DNA of 64,000 bases, taken from NCBI RefSeq assembly GCF_016482685.1, contig NZ_JACYHF010000009.1, forward strand, positions 179,662-243,661, written 5' to 3'. The stretch is from Streptomyces sp. DSM 110735. Its GTDB lineage: Bacteria; Actinomycetota; Actinomycetes; Streptomycetales; Streptomycetaceae. This document shows positions 50,628 to 60,637 of this stretch, in pieces. The position numbers and the translations under genes are program-made. Every line of letters starts with the position of its first letter. Positions within the stretch are counted from its first letter, which is position 1. The notes under the pieces were generated by a model that was not told the origin of the DNA, made no database searches, and was given only the letters and a program-made list of their open reading frames with translations.

Positions 50628-52132
50628 ACCGCACCACCCTGTCCCTCCTCGCCTGCGCCACCGCGCTCGCCGGAGTCACCGCCTACGCCACCGTCGACCC
50701 GCCCCGGGCGTCCGGCGCGAGCCCCGCCAGGGCGGCCGCCGAACTGCCCGTGCAGCGCACCGGGCTGCTCTGCCCGGCGCCCAGCTTCTCCGACATCGCC
50801 GACACGTCGTACACGTCGTTCACGCCCGTCACCAAGGGCACCGACGGCGGCGGCAAGGCGACCCTCCAGGCGGCCACCGAGGAGACCCCCGACGACTCCG
50901 GCTCGGGGAAGAGCGGCAAGAGCAAGAGCGGTCCGGACTCCGAGCCGCCCCTCAAGCCCAAGGACCCCGGCACCCCGGCCACCGGCGACACCTCCGGCGC
51001 CGACGCCCCCGCGTTCATCGGCACCGCCGACGGCAAGTACGCGCCCGGCTGGACCGTCCAGGAGACCACCGAGATCGCCGCGGGCACCGGCAGCGGTCTC
51101 CAGGGCGTCACCTGCACCCCCGCCGACACCGACTTCTGGTTCCCCGGTGCGAGCACCGCCGCGGGCCGCACCGACTACGTGCACCTGACCAACCCGGACG
51201 ACTCCGCCGCCGTCGTGGACATCAAGCTCTACGGCAAGGACGGCGCGATCAAGTCGGAGGTCGCCGACGGCATCACCGTCAAGCCGCACGCGAGCGAACC
51301 GGTGCTGCTGTCCACCCTCACCGACGAGCGGCAGACCGACCTGACCGTGCACGTCACCGTGCGCAGCGGACGGGTCGGCGCCGCCGTCCAGGCTCAGGAC
51401 GACTCCGGGGGCGGCGACTGGCTCGCCGCGTCCGCCGACCCCGCGGGCAGCCTGGTCCTGCCCGGCATCCCCAAGGACGCCACCGACGTGCGCCTGGTCG
51501 CCTTCACCCCCGGCGACGACGACGCCGACCTGAAGGTCCGCCTGGCCGCGCAGAACGGCACGGTCACCCCGGCGGGGAACGAGACCCTGCACGTCAAGTC
51601 CGGCATGACCACCTTCGCCGACCTCGGCGCCGTCACCCGGGGGCAGGCGGGCTCCCTGATCCTCACCCCGAGCGACGACTCCGTGCCCGTGGTCGCGGCG
51701 CTGCGTGTCGTACGGGGCACGGGAGCCAAGAAGGAGACGGCGTACATCCCGGCGACCGCCCCCGTCGGGCGCCGCGCGACCTCGGCCGACAACAGCGGCA
51801 AGGGCACCACCCTGGCCCTGACCGCGCCCACCGCCACCGCCACCGTCAAGGTCACCGCCTCGGCGGGCAGCGAGGGCGGCAGCCCCGCCACCAAGACGTT
51901 CACCATCAAGGCGGGCACCACTCAGAACGTCGACGCGCCGGTCCCCTCGGGTCTGCGCGGCACCTACGCGCTCACGGTGGAGCCCGTCTCCGGCGGCCCG
52001 GTGTACGGCTCGCGCACCCTGTCGGCGACGGAGGAGGGCGTCCCCGGCTTCACCGTCCAGACGCTGCCGAGCGACCGCGGACTGGTGGCCGTACCGCAGG
52101 CGGACCAGGATCTGTCGATCCTTCAGAAGTAG
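50624..52132 (+). CDS. DUF5719-family secreted/membrane-anchored protein
   Basis: A 502-residue protein with an N-terminal hydrophobic segment (about 5-22, TLSLLACATALAGVTAYATV) acting as signal or anchor. The rest is Thr/Ala/Gly-rich beta-type sequence with repeated strands (for example LTVHVTVRSGRVGAAVQ and LKVRLAAQNGTVTP), characteristic of DUF5719. It overlaps the large glycosyltransferase by GTGA, so the two are cotranslated and probably act together at the outer face of the membrane. A Lys/Ser/Gly linker lies near residues 85-115. No enzymatic motif is seen. Confidence 0.8.
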   Translation: MNRTTLSLLACATALAGVTAYATVDPPRASGASPARAAAELPVQRTGLLCPAPSFSDIADTSYTSFTPVTKGTDGGGKATLQAATEETPDDSGSGKSGKSKSGPDSEPPLKPKDPGTPATGDTSGADAPAFIGTADGKYAPGWTVQETTEIAAGTGSGLQGVTCTPADTDFWFPGASTAAGRTDYVHLTNPDDSAAVVDIKLYGKDGAIKSEVADGITVKPHASEPVLLSTLTDERQTDLTVHVTVRSGRVGAAVQAQDDSGGGDWLAASADPAGSLVLPGIPKDATDVRLVAFTPGDDDADLKVRLAAQNGTVTPAGNETLHVKSGMTTFADLGAVTRGQAGSLILTPSDDSVPVVAALRVVRGTGAKKETAYIPATAPVGRRATSADNSGKGTTLALTAPTATATVKVTASAGSEGGSPATKTFTIKAGTTQNVDAPVPSGLRGTYALTVEPVSGGPVYGSRTLSATEEGVPGFTVQTLPSDRGLVAVPQADQDLSILQK

Positions 52133-52241
52133 CCCGGCGTACGGGAGTTCACGGGGAGGGCCGGGTCACGCACGCGTGGCCCGGCCGCTGTTTTCCGCAC
52201 CGGCCGCTCTTCTCCGCACCGGCTGGTCCTCGCCCTACCGG

Positions 52242-52694
52242 TCAGTCCTCGCCGTACCGGGGATCGACCGTCTCCGGGGTGAGCCCCAGCAGCTCGGCCA
52301 CCTGCTCCACCACGACCTCGTGCACCAGCGTGGCCCGCTCCTCGCGCCCCTTGGTGCGGATCTCCACCGGCCGCCGGTACACCACGACCCGCGCCCGCCG
52401 GCCCTCCCGCGCGGGGATGATCCCGCCGAGCGGCACCGCCTCGTCGGCCCACGCGTCGCCCGTGCCCTCAAGGCGGGGCACCTCAAGGACCAGGAAGTCG
52501 ACCTCGGCGAGCTGCGGCCACCGCCGCTCCAGCCGGTCCACGGAGTCCTGCACGAGATCCGCGAACACCTCGCCACGACTGGCGGCCAGCGGTACCTGGG
52601 GAGGCGCGATGGGCCCCCGCATGCCCCGCCCGTGACGATCACGGCGGCGGGGCCCGGGGCCTGCGGCACGGGGCGGTACACGGTTGTCCATCAC
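52242..52694 (-). CDS. Metallopeptidase-family (zincin-like) protein with degenerate active site
   Basis: A 150-residue protein of the small zincin-like family (Rv3259-type, from memory). Its first 30 residues are basic and disordered. The conserved helix reads LVHEVVVEQVAELLGL: the H-E is present, but the second His of HExxH is replaced (HEVVV), so catalysis is doubtful. A TAGGCT -10 ends six bases before GTG 52694, so it is probably leaderless; ATG 52691 is next in frame. It is divergent from the DUF3499 gene. This pair plus the manB neighbour is conserved in mycobacteria. Confidence 0.75.
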   Translation of the reverse strand: MMDNRVPPRAAGPGPRRRDRHGRGMRGPIAPPQVPLAASRGEVFADLVQDSVDRLERRWPQLAEVDFLVLEVPRLEGTGDAWADEAVPLGGIIPAREGRRARVVVYRRPVEIRTKGREERATLVHEVVVEQVAELLGLTPETVDPRYGED

Positions 52695-53020
52695 CGGTGA
52701 AGCCTAGTCCTCGGCCGCCCGCCGCGCCCGGCTCCACGCGGCGGTCCGCGCCGGACCCAGGTGTCCGCGGATGACCGGTCCGGCCGTTCCAAGGCTCGTT
52801 TCCGTAACTCTCCAAGACCGGCACACACAAGGTAATTGACGAGGTTTGCGCCGACTCGTGACCGCTCGCACCCCGCCGGGGAATTGCGCGAACACGCGTC
52901 GCAGCAGGTCAACAGGGCTTGTCCGGAAGGGCGTGTGGGGCGGTTCACAGCACGACACGGTGGAGTGACCTGGTGGAGAGTCGTCGCGGCCCGCTCAAGA
53001 GTGCGGTACCGTCCAACGTC
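52695..53020. promoter_or_regulatory. Divergent promoter region between metallopeptidase-like and DUF3499 genes
   Basis: A 326-bp spacer without a gene. TAGGCT (52706-52701, minus strand) and TACCGT (53007-53012, plus strand) are -10 boxes placed six and eight bases before the two start codons. I see no -35 consensus and no operator. Confidence 0.55.
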
Positions 53021-53392
53021 GTGAGCCCTGTACGTCGCTGTTCGCGCACCGCCTGCGGCCGACCCGCCGTCGCGACGCTGACGTACGTCTACGCCGACTC
53101 GACCGCGGTCCTCGGCCCCCTCGCCACCTACGCCGAGCCCCACTGCTACGACCTGTGCGCCGAGCACTCCGAGCGCCTGACCGCCCCGCGCGGCTGGGAG
53201 GTCGTCCGCCTGCTCGACGGCTCGGCCCCCGCCCGCCCCAGCGGTGACGACCTGGAGGCACTCGCCAACGCCGTGCGCGAGGCGGCCCGCCCCCAGGAGC
53301 GATCGGCCGGAGCGGGCGGCGCGCGCACCGCGGACCCCATGGAGGTGGCCCGCCGCGGTCATCTGCGGGTCCTGCGCTCACCCGACAACTGA
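53021..53392 (+). CDS. DUF3499-family protein
   Basis: A 123-residue cytosolic protein. The conserved N-terminus has C-S-R-T-A-C-G-R (a CxxxxC pair) followed by ATLTYVYADSTAVLGPLATY and EPHCYDLCAEHSERLTAPRG, where Cys/His pairs could bind zinc. It matches the actinobacterial DUF3499 family (Rv3258c, from memory). GTG 53021 is eight bases after TACCGT, so translation may be leaderless; an open frame back to 52919 is not needed. The C-terminal 40 residues are variable. Function unknown; position before manB is conserved. Confidence 0.82.
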   Translation: MSPVRRCSRTACGRPAVATLTYVYADSTAVLGPLATYAEPHCYDLCAEHSERLTAPRGWEVVRLLDGSAPARPSGDDLEALANAVREAARPQERSAGAGGARTADPMEVARRGHLRVLRSPDN

Positions 53393-53496
53393 CACGGCGT
53401 CCGCCCCTTCGCGCCCCCCTTGTGGTGTCCCGCGCCCGGCCGAATCCCCCGGGCGGGTAGTTTTGGGCACCCACAGGACTTTCGGGAGGCTGGGCC

Positions 53497-54861
53497 GTGA
53501 CTGCTGATCTGTCGCAGATCGTGAAGGCGTACGACGTGCGCGGAGTGGTCCCGGACCAGTGGGACGAGTCCCTGGCCGCGCTCTTCGGCGCCGCCTTCGC
53601 CGAGGTGACCGACGCCCGCGCGATCGTCGTCGGCCACGACATGCGCCCCTCCTCGCCGGGTCTCACCCGCGCCTTCGCGCGCGGCGCGGCGGAGCGGGGC
53701 GTGGACGTCACCGAGATCGGTCTGTGCTCCACCGACCAGCTCTACTACGCCTCGGGCGCGCTCGGTCTGCCCGGCGCGATGTTCACCGCCTCGCACAACC
53801 CGGCGCGCTACAACGGCATCAAGATGTGCCGCGCGGGCGCCGCACCGGTCGGCCAGGACACCGGGCTCGCCGAGATCCGCGCACTGGTCGAGCGGTGGCT
53901 GGAGTCGGGCGCCCCGGAACCCGCCGCCGTCCCGGGCACGCTCACCGCGCGCGACACGCTGGAGGACTACGCCGCCTACCTGCGCTCCCTGGTCGACCTG
54001 ACCGAGATCCGCCCGCTGAAGGTGGTCGTGGACGCGGGCAACGGCATGGGCGGTCACACCGTCCCGACCGTCCTCGCCGGGCTGCCGCTGACCGTGGTGC
54101 CGATGTACTTCGAGCTGGACGGCACCTTCCCGAACCACGAGGCGAACCCGCTGGACCCCGCCAACATCGTCGACCTGCGCAAGCGGGTCGTGCAGGAGGG
54201 CGCCGACCTCGGTCTCGCCTTCGACGGCGACGCCGACCGCTGCTTCGTCGTGGACGAGAACGGCGACCCGGTCTCCCCGTCCGCGATCACCGCGCTGGTC
54301 GCCGTGCGCGAGCTGGCCCGCAACGGCGGCTCCGGCACCGTCATCCACAACCTGATCACCTCCCGCACGGTCCCCGAGGTGGTCCGCGAGAACGGCGGCA
54401 CCCCGGTCCGCACCCGCGTCGGCCACTCCTTCATCAAGGCCGAGATGGCCCGCTCCGGCGCCATCTTCGGCGGCGAGCACTCCGCGCACTACTACTTCAA
54501 GGACTTCTGGAACGCCGACACGGGCATGCTCGCCGCCCTGCACACCCTCGCCGCCCTCGGCGGTCAGGACGGCCCGCTGTCCGCCCTCGTCGCCGCGTAC
54601 GACCGCTACGCGGGCTCCGGCGAGATCAACTCCACCGTCGCCGACCAGGCGGGCCGCCTCGCCGCGATCCGCGCCGCCTACGCGGACCGCCCCGGCGTCA
54701 CCCTCGACGACCTCGACGGACTCACCGTCTCCACCGCCGACTGGTGGTTCAACGTCCGCCCCTCCAACACCGAGCCCCTGCTCCGCCTGAACGCGGAGGC
54801 CAGGGACGAGGCCACCATGGAGAAGATCCGCGACGAGGCACTGGCGCTCATCCGCGCCTGA
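53497..54861 (+). CDS. manB: Phosphomannomutase/phosphoglucomutase
   Basis: Interconverts mannose-6-P and mannose-1-P (or the glucose forms) through a phosphoserine. The 454-residue product has catalytic S99 in AMFTASHNPARYNG, the metal loop D243-G-D-A-D-R-C, the sugar loop GGEHSAHYYF and the phosphate-binding C-terminus NVRPSNTEPLLRLN. GTG 53497 follows GGGAGG. It feeds GDP-mannose synthesis with manA and the guanylyltransferase-like gene at 40.4 kb, and begins the run manB - Trm112-like - SIS - manA. Confidence 0.95.
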   Translation: MTADLSQIVKAYDVRGVVPDQWDESLAALFGAAFAEVTDARAIVVGHDMRPSSPGLTRAFARGAAERGVDVTEIGLCSTDQLYYASGALGLPGAMFTASHNPARYNGIKMCRAGAAPVGQDTGLAEIRALVERWLESGAPEPAAVPGTLTARDTLEDYAAYLRSLVDLTEIRPLKVVVDAGNGMGGHTVPTVLAGLPLTVVPMYFELDGTFPNHEANPLDPANIVDLRKRVVQEGADLGLAFDGDADRCFVVDENGDPVSPSAITALVAVRELARNGGSGTVIHNLITSRTVPEVVRENGGTPVRTRVGHSFIKAEMARSGAIFGGEHSAHYYFKDFWNADTGMLAALHTLAALGGQDGPLSALVAAYDRYAGSGEINSTVADQAGRLAAIRAAYADRPGVTLDDLDGLTVSTADWWFNVRPSNTEPLLRLNAEARDEATMEKIRDEALALIRA

Positions 54862-54977
54862 ACCGGCCGCCCGCGCTCCGACCGGCGGCGACCGACCGGT
54901 CCCGGCCGTGCCGCCGTACGGCGGTAATCTGACCAGCACATCCGTACATCCCGTACCGCCGCCCGAAGGGACACCCC

Positions 54978-55172
54978 ATGGCGCTCGAAGCCGGCCTCCT
55001 GCAGATCCTGGCCTGCCCGGCCTGCCACTCCGCGCTCAAGGAGCAGGACGGCGCGCAGGACTCCGAGCAGGGCACCGAACTGGTCTGCACCGGCCAGGAC
55101 TGCGGTCTCGCGTACCCGGTCCGCGACGGCATCCCCGTCCTGCTCGTCGACGAGGCGCGCCGCCCGCTGTAG
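54978..55172 (+). CDS. Trm112-family small zinc protein
   Basis: A 64-residue protein with C13-x-x-C16 (ILACPACHSAL) and C37/C42 (VCTGQDCGLAYPVRDGIPVL), the zinc ribbon and LAYPV-DGIPVLL end of the Trm112/YcaR family. Such proteins bind and stabilise methyltransferases in other organisms; in actinobacteria the gene sits in the manB-manA cluster and its partner is not known. ATG 54978 follows AAGGGA by six bases. Confidence 0.88.
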   Translation: MALEAGLLQILACPACHSALKEQDGAQDSEQGTELVCTGQDCGLAYPVRDGIPVLLVDEARRPL

Positions 55173-55254
55173 CACCGCCGGGCGCCGGAGCCTCACCGCG
55201 ATCCGCGCGCCCGACCACACCGACAGGATCCCCGGCGACCGGAGGCTGCCGCCC

Positions 55255-56382
55255 ATGCTCGACGAATCGCTCCTGGACACCCCGGAGGGCCTCGCCGACG
55301 CCGACCGCCGAGGGCTCCTGCGCGGAGCGGCGGAGGCCGGAGCCCGGGTCCGTACGGCCGCCCGGCACGCCGTCGAGGCGGGCGTCGGCACCCTGAGGCC
55401 GGACGGCCGCCCCCGCGCCGTCCTGATCGCGGGACCCGGAGCCGCCGCCACCCACGCCGCCGACCTGCTCGGCACCCTGGCCGGACCCGGCAGCCCCGTC
55501 ATCCGTCTCGCCCCGACCGGCGTGGCCCCCGCCCCCGGCGCCCTGCGCTGGGAACTGCCCGGCTGGGCCGGTTCCGTGGACCTGCTGCTGATCGCCACCC
55601 CGGACGGCGGCGAACCGAGCCTGTCCCTCCTGGCCGAACAGGCATACCGCCGGGGCTGCTCCGTCGTCGCGGTCGCCCCCTCCGGCTCCCCGCTCAGCGA
55701 GGCGGTCGCCGGGGCGCACGGTCTCTTCATCCCGATGGCCACGACCCCCTACGACCAGGAGGAGCCCCTCGCCGGTGCCTCGCCCGGCGTCTTCTGGGCC
55801 CTGCTCACCCCGCTGCTCGCCCTGCTGGACCGCGTCGGTCTGCTCGCGGCGGACCCGGACGCCCTGGAGAAGGTCGCGGACCGCCTGGACCGGGTGGCCG
55901 AGCGCTGCGGACCCGCCGTCGTGACCTACAGCAACCCGGCGAAGACCCTGGCCGCCGAACTGGCCGACGCGCTCCCGGTCGTCTGGACCGAGGGCACCTC
56001 CGCGGGTCCGGCGGGCCGCCGCTTCGCCGACGCCCTCGCAGAACTCTCCGGACGCCCCGCGCTCGTCGCGGAACTCCCCGAGGCACTCGCCGCGCACAGC
56101 GCCCTCCTCGCGGGTCCGCTGGCCGCGAGCGCCGACCCCGACGACTTCTTCCGCGACCGCGTGGAGGAGGCGCCCGCCCTGCACGCGCGCGTGGTGCTGC
56201 TCCGCGACCGCCCCCTCGGCGGTCTCACCGCCGCCCCCGCCGCCCGTGACCTGGCCCTCAGCCACGACACGCCGATCAGCGAACTCGAGCCGGAGGAGGG
56301 CGGCGATCTGGAGACCCTCGCGGAACTGATCGCCGTCACGGATTTCGCCGCCGTTTACCTGGCGCTCGCCTCCGCCGCCTGA
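55255..56382 (+). CDS. SIS-domain phosphosugar isomerase-like protein
   Basis: A 375-residue protein resembling the C-terminal part of bifunctional phosphoglucose/phosphomannose isomerases (Rv3256c type). AVLIAGPGAAATHAADLLGT and LLLIATPDGGEPSLSLLAEQ form the first SIS half, and a second half follows at about 215-370 (PAVVTYSNPAKTLAAELADA then WTEGTSAGPAGRRF). It lies between the Trm112-like gene and manA. ATG 55255 follows GGAGG. The catalytic residues are not clear, so isomerase activity is only possible. Confidence 0.82.
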   Translation: MLDESLLDTPEGLADADRRGLLRGAAEAGARVRTAARHAVEAGVGTLRPDGRPRAVLIAGPGAAATHAADLLGTLAGPGSPVIRLAPTGVAPAPGALRWELPGWAGSVDLLLIATPDGGEPSLSLLAEQAYRRGCSVVAVAPSGSPLSEAVAGAHGLFIPMATTPYDQEEPLAGASPGVFWALLTPLLALLDRVGLLAADPDALEKVADRLDRVAERCGPAVVTYSNPAKTLAAELADALPVVWTEGTSAGPAGRRFADALAELSGRPALVAELPEALAAHSALLAGPLAASADPDDFFRDRVEEAPALHARVVLLRDRPLGGLTAAPAARDLALSHDTPISELEPEEGGDLETLAELIAVTDFAAVYLALASAA

Positions 56383-56482
56383 CCTTGCTCCCGGACCGCC
56401 CGCCCCTGTGAGAGCCAGTGGTCCGGCCCGCGCCCATCCCCGGCACCGGCCGCGCAGCGCACGTACGGAGACAGAGAGACAC

Positions 56483-57634
56483 ATGGACCGCCTCGACAAC
56501 ACCGTCCGCCCCTACGCGTGGGGCTCGCCCACCGCCATCCCGCACCTCCTCGGCACCGAGCCGACCGGCGAGCCGCAGGCCGAGATGTGGATGGGCGCCC
56601 ACCCCGGCGCCCCCTCGCGCACCCCGCGCGGTCCGCTCACCGAGGTCATCGCCGCCGACCCCGAGCGCGAACTCGGCGCCGCCGCGGTCGCGAAGTTCGG
56701 ACCCCGGCTGCCCTTCCTGCTCAAGCTCCTCGCCGCGGGCGCCCCGCTCTCCCTCCAGGTCCACCCCGACCTCACCCAGGCGCGGGAGGGCTACGCCGAC
56801 GAGGAGCGCCGGGGCATCCCGGTGGACGCTCCGGACCGCAACTACAAGGACGCCAACCACAAGCCCGAGCTGATCTGCGCGCTCACCGAGTTCGACGGGC
56901 TGTGCGGCTTCCGCCCCGCCGCCGAGGCGGCCGAGCTGCTCGAAGGGCTCGGCGTCGACTCCCTCAAGCCCTACGCCGACGCGCTGCGCGCCCGCCCCGA
57001 GGACGCCGCCCTGCGCGAGGTCCTCACCGCGATCCTCACCGCCGACCGCGCGGACATGGCCCGCACCGTCGCCGAGGCGAGTGCCGCCTTCACCCGCCTC
57101 GGCGGTCCCTACGCCCCCTACGCCGGAATAGCCCGGCACTACGCGGGCGACCCCGGCGTCATCGCCGCCCTGCTGCTCCACCACGTCCGGCTCCAGCCCG
57201 GCGAAGCCCTGTTCCTCGGCGCCGGCATCCCGCACGCCTACCTCGACGGTCTGGGCGTGGAGATCATGGCCAACTCGGACAACGTCCTGCGCTGCGGTCT
57301 GACCCCCAAGCACGTCGACGTCCCCGAGCTGCTGCGGATCGTCCGCTTCGAGTCGAGCGACCCGGGCGTCCTGCGCCCCGAGGCGTCGCCGGAGGGTGAG
57401 GAGGTCTACGAGACACCGATCGACGAGTTCCGGCTCTCCCGCCTCGTCCTGCCCGAGGGCGGCGCCGTCCGCGAGCTGACCCGCGACACCCCGCAGATCC
57501 TGCTGTGCACGGCGGGCACCGTCCGCGCGGGCGAGCACGAGCTGTCGCCGGGTCACTCGGTCTACGTCCCCGCAGGTGAGCGCGTCGACGTGGCCGGAAC
57601 GGGCACCGTCTTCCGTGCCACTGTGATCGTATGA
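56483..57634 (+). CDS. manA: Mannose-6-phosphate isomerase, class I
   Basis: Converts fructose-6-P to mannose-6-P, the first step towards GDP-mannose. The 383-residue cupin enzyme has zinc ligands Q92 and H94 in PLSLQVHPDL, E129 in HKPELI, and a late His in GAGIPHAYLDGLGVEIMANS. ATG 56483 follows GAGAG. It is 100 bp after the SIS gene and probably cotranscribed with manB. The open frame to 56408 lies upstream of the ribosome site and was rejected. Confidence 0.95.
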   Translation: MDRLDNTVRPYAWGSPTAIPHLLGTEPTGEPQAEMWMGAHPGAPSRTPRGPLTEVIAADPERELGAAAVAKFGPRLPFLLKLLAAGAPLSLQVHPDLTQAREGYADEERRGIPVDAPDRNYKDANHKPELICALTEFDGLCGFRPAAEAAELLEGLGVDSLKPYADALRARPEDAALREVLTAILTADRADMARTVAEASAAFTRLGGPYAPYAGIARHYAGDPGVIAALLLHHVRLQPGEALFLGAGIPHAYLDGLGVEIMANSDNVLRCGLTPKHVDVPELLRIVRFESSDPGVLRPEASPEGEEVYETPIDEFRLSRLVLPEGGAVRELTRDTPQILLCTAGTVRAGEHELSPGHSVYVPAGERVDVAGTGTVFRATVIV

Positions 57635-57765
57635 CCGGGCCTGTGGACAACTGACGCCCCGCCACCCCGGTGGGCTGCAACAATGTCCCACCGGCAAAGC
57701 ACCGGCAAAGACGGGTACACGCCGAGACGGCGTAGACGTACGACAGTGAAGGGACACGCGGACAC

Positions 57766-58746
57766 ATGAGCGCGTCAGGCGGTACGAAGGCGATCGTGGC
57801 GGCACTCGGTGCCAACCTCGCGATCGCGGTTTCGAAATTCGTGGCGTTCGCGTTCAGCGGCTCCTCGTCGATGCTCGCCGAGGGTGTGCACTCGGTCGCC
57901 GACTCCGGCAACCAGTTCCTGCTGCTCATCGGCGGCAAGAAGGCCCAGCGCGAGGCGACCCCCCAGCACCCCTTCGGCTACGGCCGCGAGCGCTACATCT
58001 ACGCCTTCCTCGTCTCCATCGTCCTGTTCTCCATCGGCGGCATGTTCGCCATCTACGAGGGCTACGAGAAGATCAGCCACCCCCACCCGGTCGAGCACTG
58101 GTACTGGCCGGTGGGCGTCCTGGTCTTCGCGATCATCGCCGAGGGCTTCTCCTTCCGCACCGCCATCAAGGAGTCCAACGAGCTGCGCGGCAAGCTCTCC
58201 TGGGCCCAGTTCATCCGCCGCGCCAAGGCTCCCGAGCTGCCGGTCGTCCTGCTGGAGGACTTCGGCGCCCTGATCGGTCTGGTCCTCGCCCTCGTCGGCG
58301 TCGGTCTCGCCCTCCTCACCGGCGACGGCGTCTGGGACGGCATCGGCACCGTCTGCATCGGTGTCCTGCTCGTCCTGATCGCCCTCGTCCTGGCCGCCGA
58401 GACCAAGTCCCTGCTCCTCGGCGAAGCCGCCGGGATCGAGGACGTCAAGAAGATCGAGGCCGCCATCGTCGACGGCGACACGGTCACCGGCGTCATCCAC
58501 ATGCGCACCCTCCACCTCGGACCCGAGGAACTGCTCGTCGCCGCCAAGATCGCCGTCGAGCACGACGACACCGCCACCGAGGTCGCGCACGCCATCAACG
58601 CCGCCGAGGCCCGCATCCGCGAAGCCGTCCCGATCGCCCGCGTCATCTACCTGGAGCCCGACATCTACAGCGAGGCCGAGGCCGCCAAGGGTCCGGACCC
58701 CAAGGCAACCCCTGGCGGTCCCACCCCCCACCCGGCCGATCACTGA
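57766..58746 (+). CDS. Cation diffusion facilitator (CDF) transporter
   Basis: A 326-residue membrane protein with five or six helices. SSSMLAEGVHSVADSGNQFL carries the metal-binding Asp/His of helix II (E-x3-H-S-x2-D), VLLEDFGALIGLVLALVGVG the matching Asp of helix V, and HPFGYGRERYIYAFLVSI lies between. The cytoplasmic C-terminus (about 220-300) has the ferredoxin-like CDF domain. It exports zinc or another divalent metal in exchange for protons; the metal is not determined. ATG 57766 has AAGGGA upstream. It stands alone, ended by a hairpin. Confidence 0.92.
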   Translation: MSASGGTKAIVAALGANLAIAVSKFVAFAFSGSSSMLAEGVHSVADSGNQFLLLIGGKKAQREATPQHPFGYGRERYIYAFLVSIVLFSIGGMFAIYEGYEKISHPHPVEHWYWPVGVLVFAIIAEGFSFRTAIKESNELRGKLSWAQFIRRAKAPELPVVLLEDFGALIGLVLALVGVGLALLTGDGVWDGIGTVCIGVLLVLIALVLAAETKSLLLGEAAGIEDVKKIEAAIVDGDTVTGVIHMRTLHLGPEELLVAAKIAVEHDDTATEVAHAINAAEARIREAVPIARVIYLEPDIYSEAEAAKGPDPKATPGGPTPHPADH

Positions 58747-59073
58747 GCCACCGCTCCGGCCACCCGGTCACCTCGCCCGACGGGGCCCGCCCCCACCCGG
58801 GCGGGCCCCGTCCGCCGTACCGGACACCCCACCGGCCCGAGAGGCGGACTGGGGCAGCCCGCGTCTGCGGTGTTAGCTTGGGACGGAGCCAGACGTCGCT
58901 GCTGATGGCGGTCGGGCGGTCCTTGAGCGGACCGTCCGAGGGAGAGAGGGCCTCCGACGGACTGCGCTGCGCGCACCCGGGCACGCCCGTGTCCTCTTTT
59001 CGGGCACCCTTGTGTCCGTCGCCGCGCAGACCAGCCCCACCCACCTCGCCCCAACTCCGAGGAGCAGCCCGCA
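58747..59073. promoter_or_regulatory. Terminator of the CDF gene and long leader of ahcY
   Basis: The left part holds a hairpin CGGGGCCCGCCC / GGGCGGGCCCCG (58781-58792, 58799-58810), the CDF terminator. TTAGCT at 58873-58878 is a plausible ahcY -10, which gives a leader of about 190 nt. In it TCGGGCGGTCC and GGACCGTCCGA (58912-58922, 58929-58939) form an 11-bp stem with a TTGAGC loop. The leader does not match any riboswitch consensus I can apply. Confidence 0.6.
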
Positions 59074-60531
<1,458 letters not shown>

Positions 60532-60538
60532 GCGACCC

Positions 60539-60575
60539 GGACAGGCCCCCGCACCCCCGTGCCGGGGGCCTGTCC
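60539..60575 (+). terminator. Terminator of ahcY
   Basis: Stem GGACAGGCCCCCG / CGGGGGCCTGTCC extended by CAC/GTG with one bulge, directly after the stop codon. Confidence 0.85.
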
Positions 60576-60637
60576 CGCTCCGGCCGACCGTCGGCCCCGC
60601 GGCCGCACCGTCAGCCCGCCAGACCCCAGGACCCGTC

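Noticed and set aside
59043..59073. CCGAGGAGC near the ahcY start as a SAH riboswitch core
   Set aside because: It is the ribosome-binding site itself; the rest of the SAH riboswitch consensus and its pseudoknot partner are not seen.
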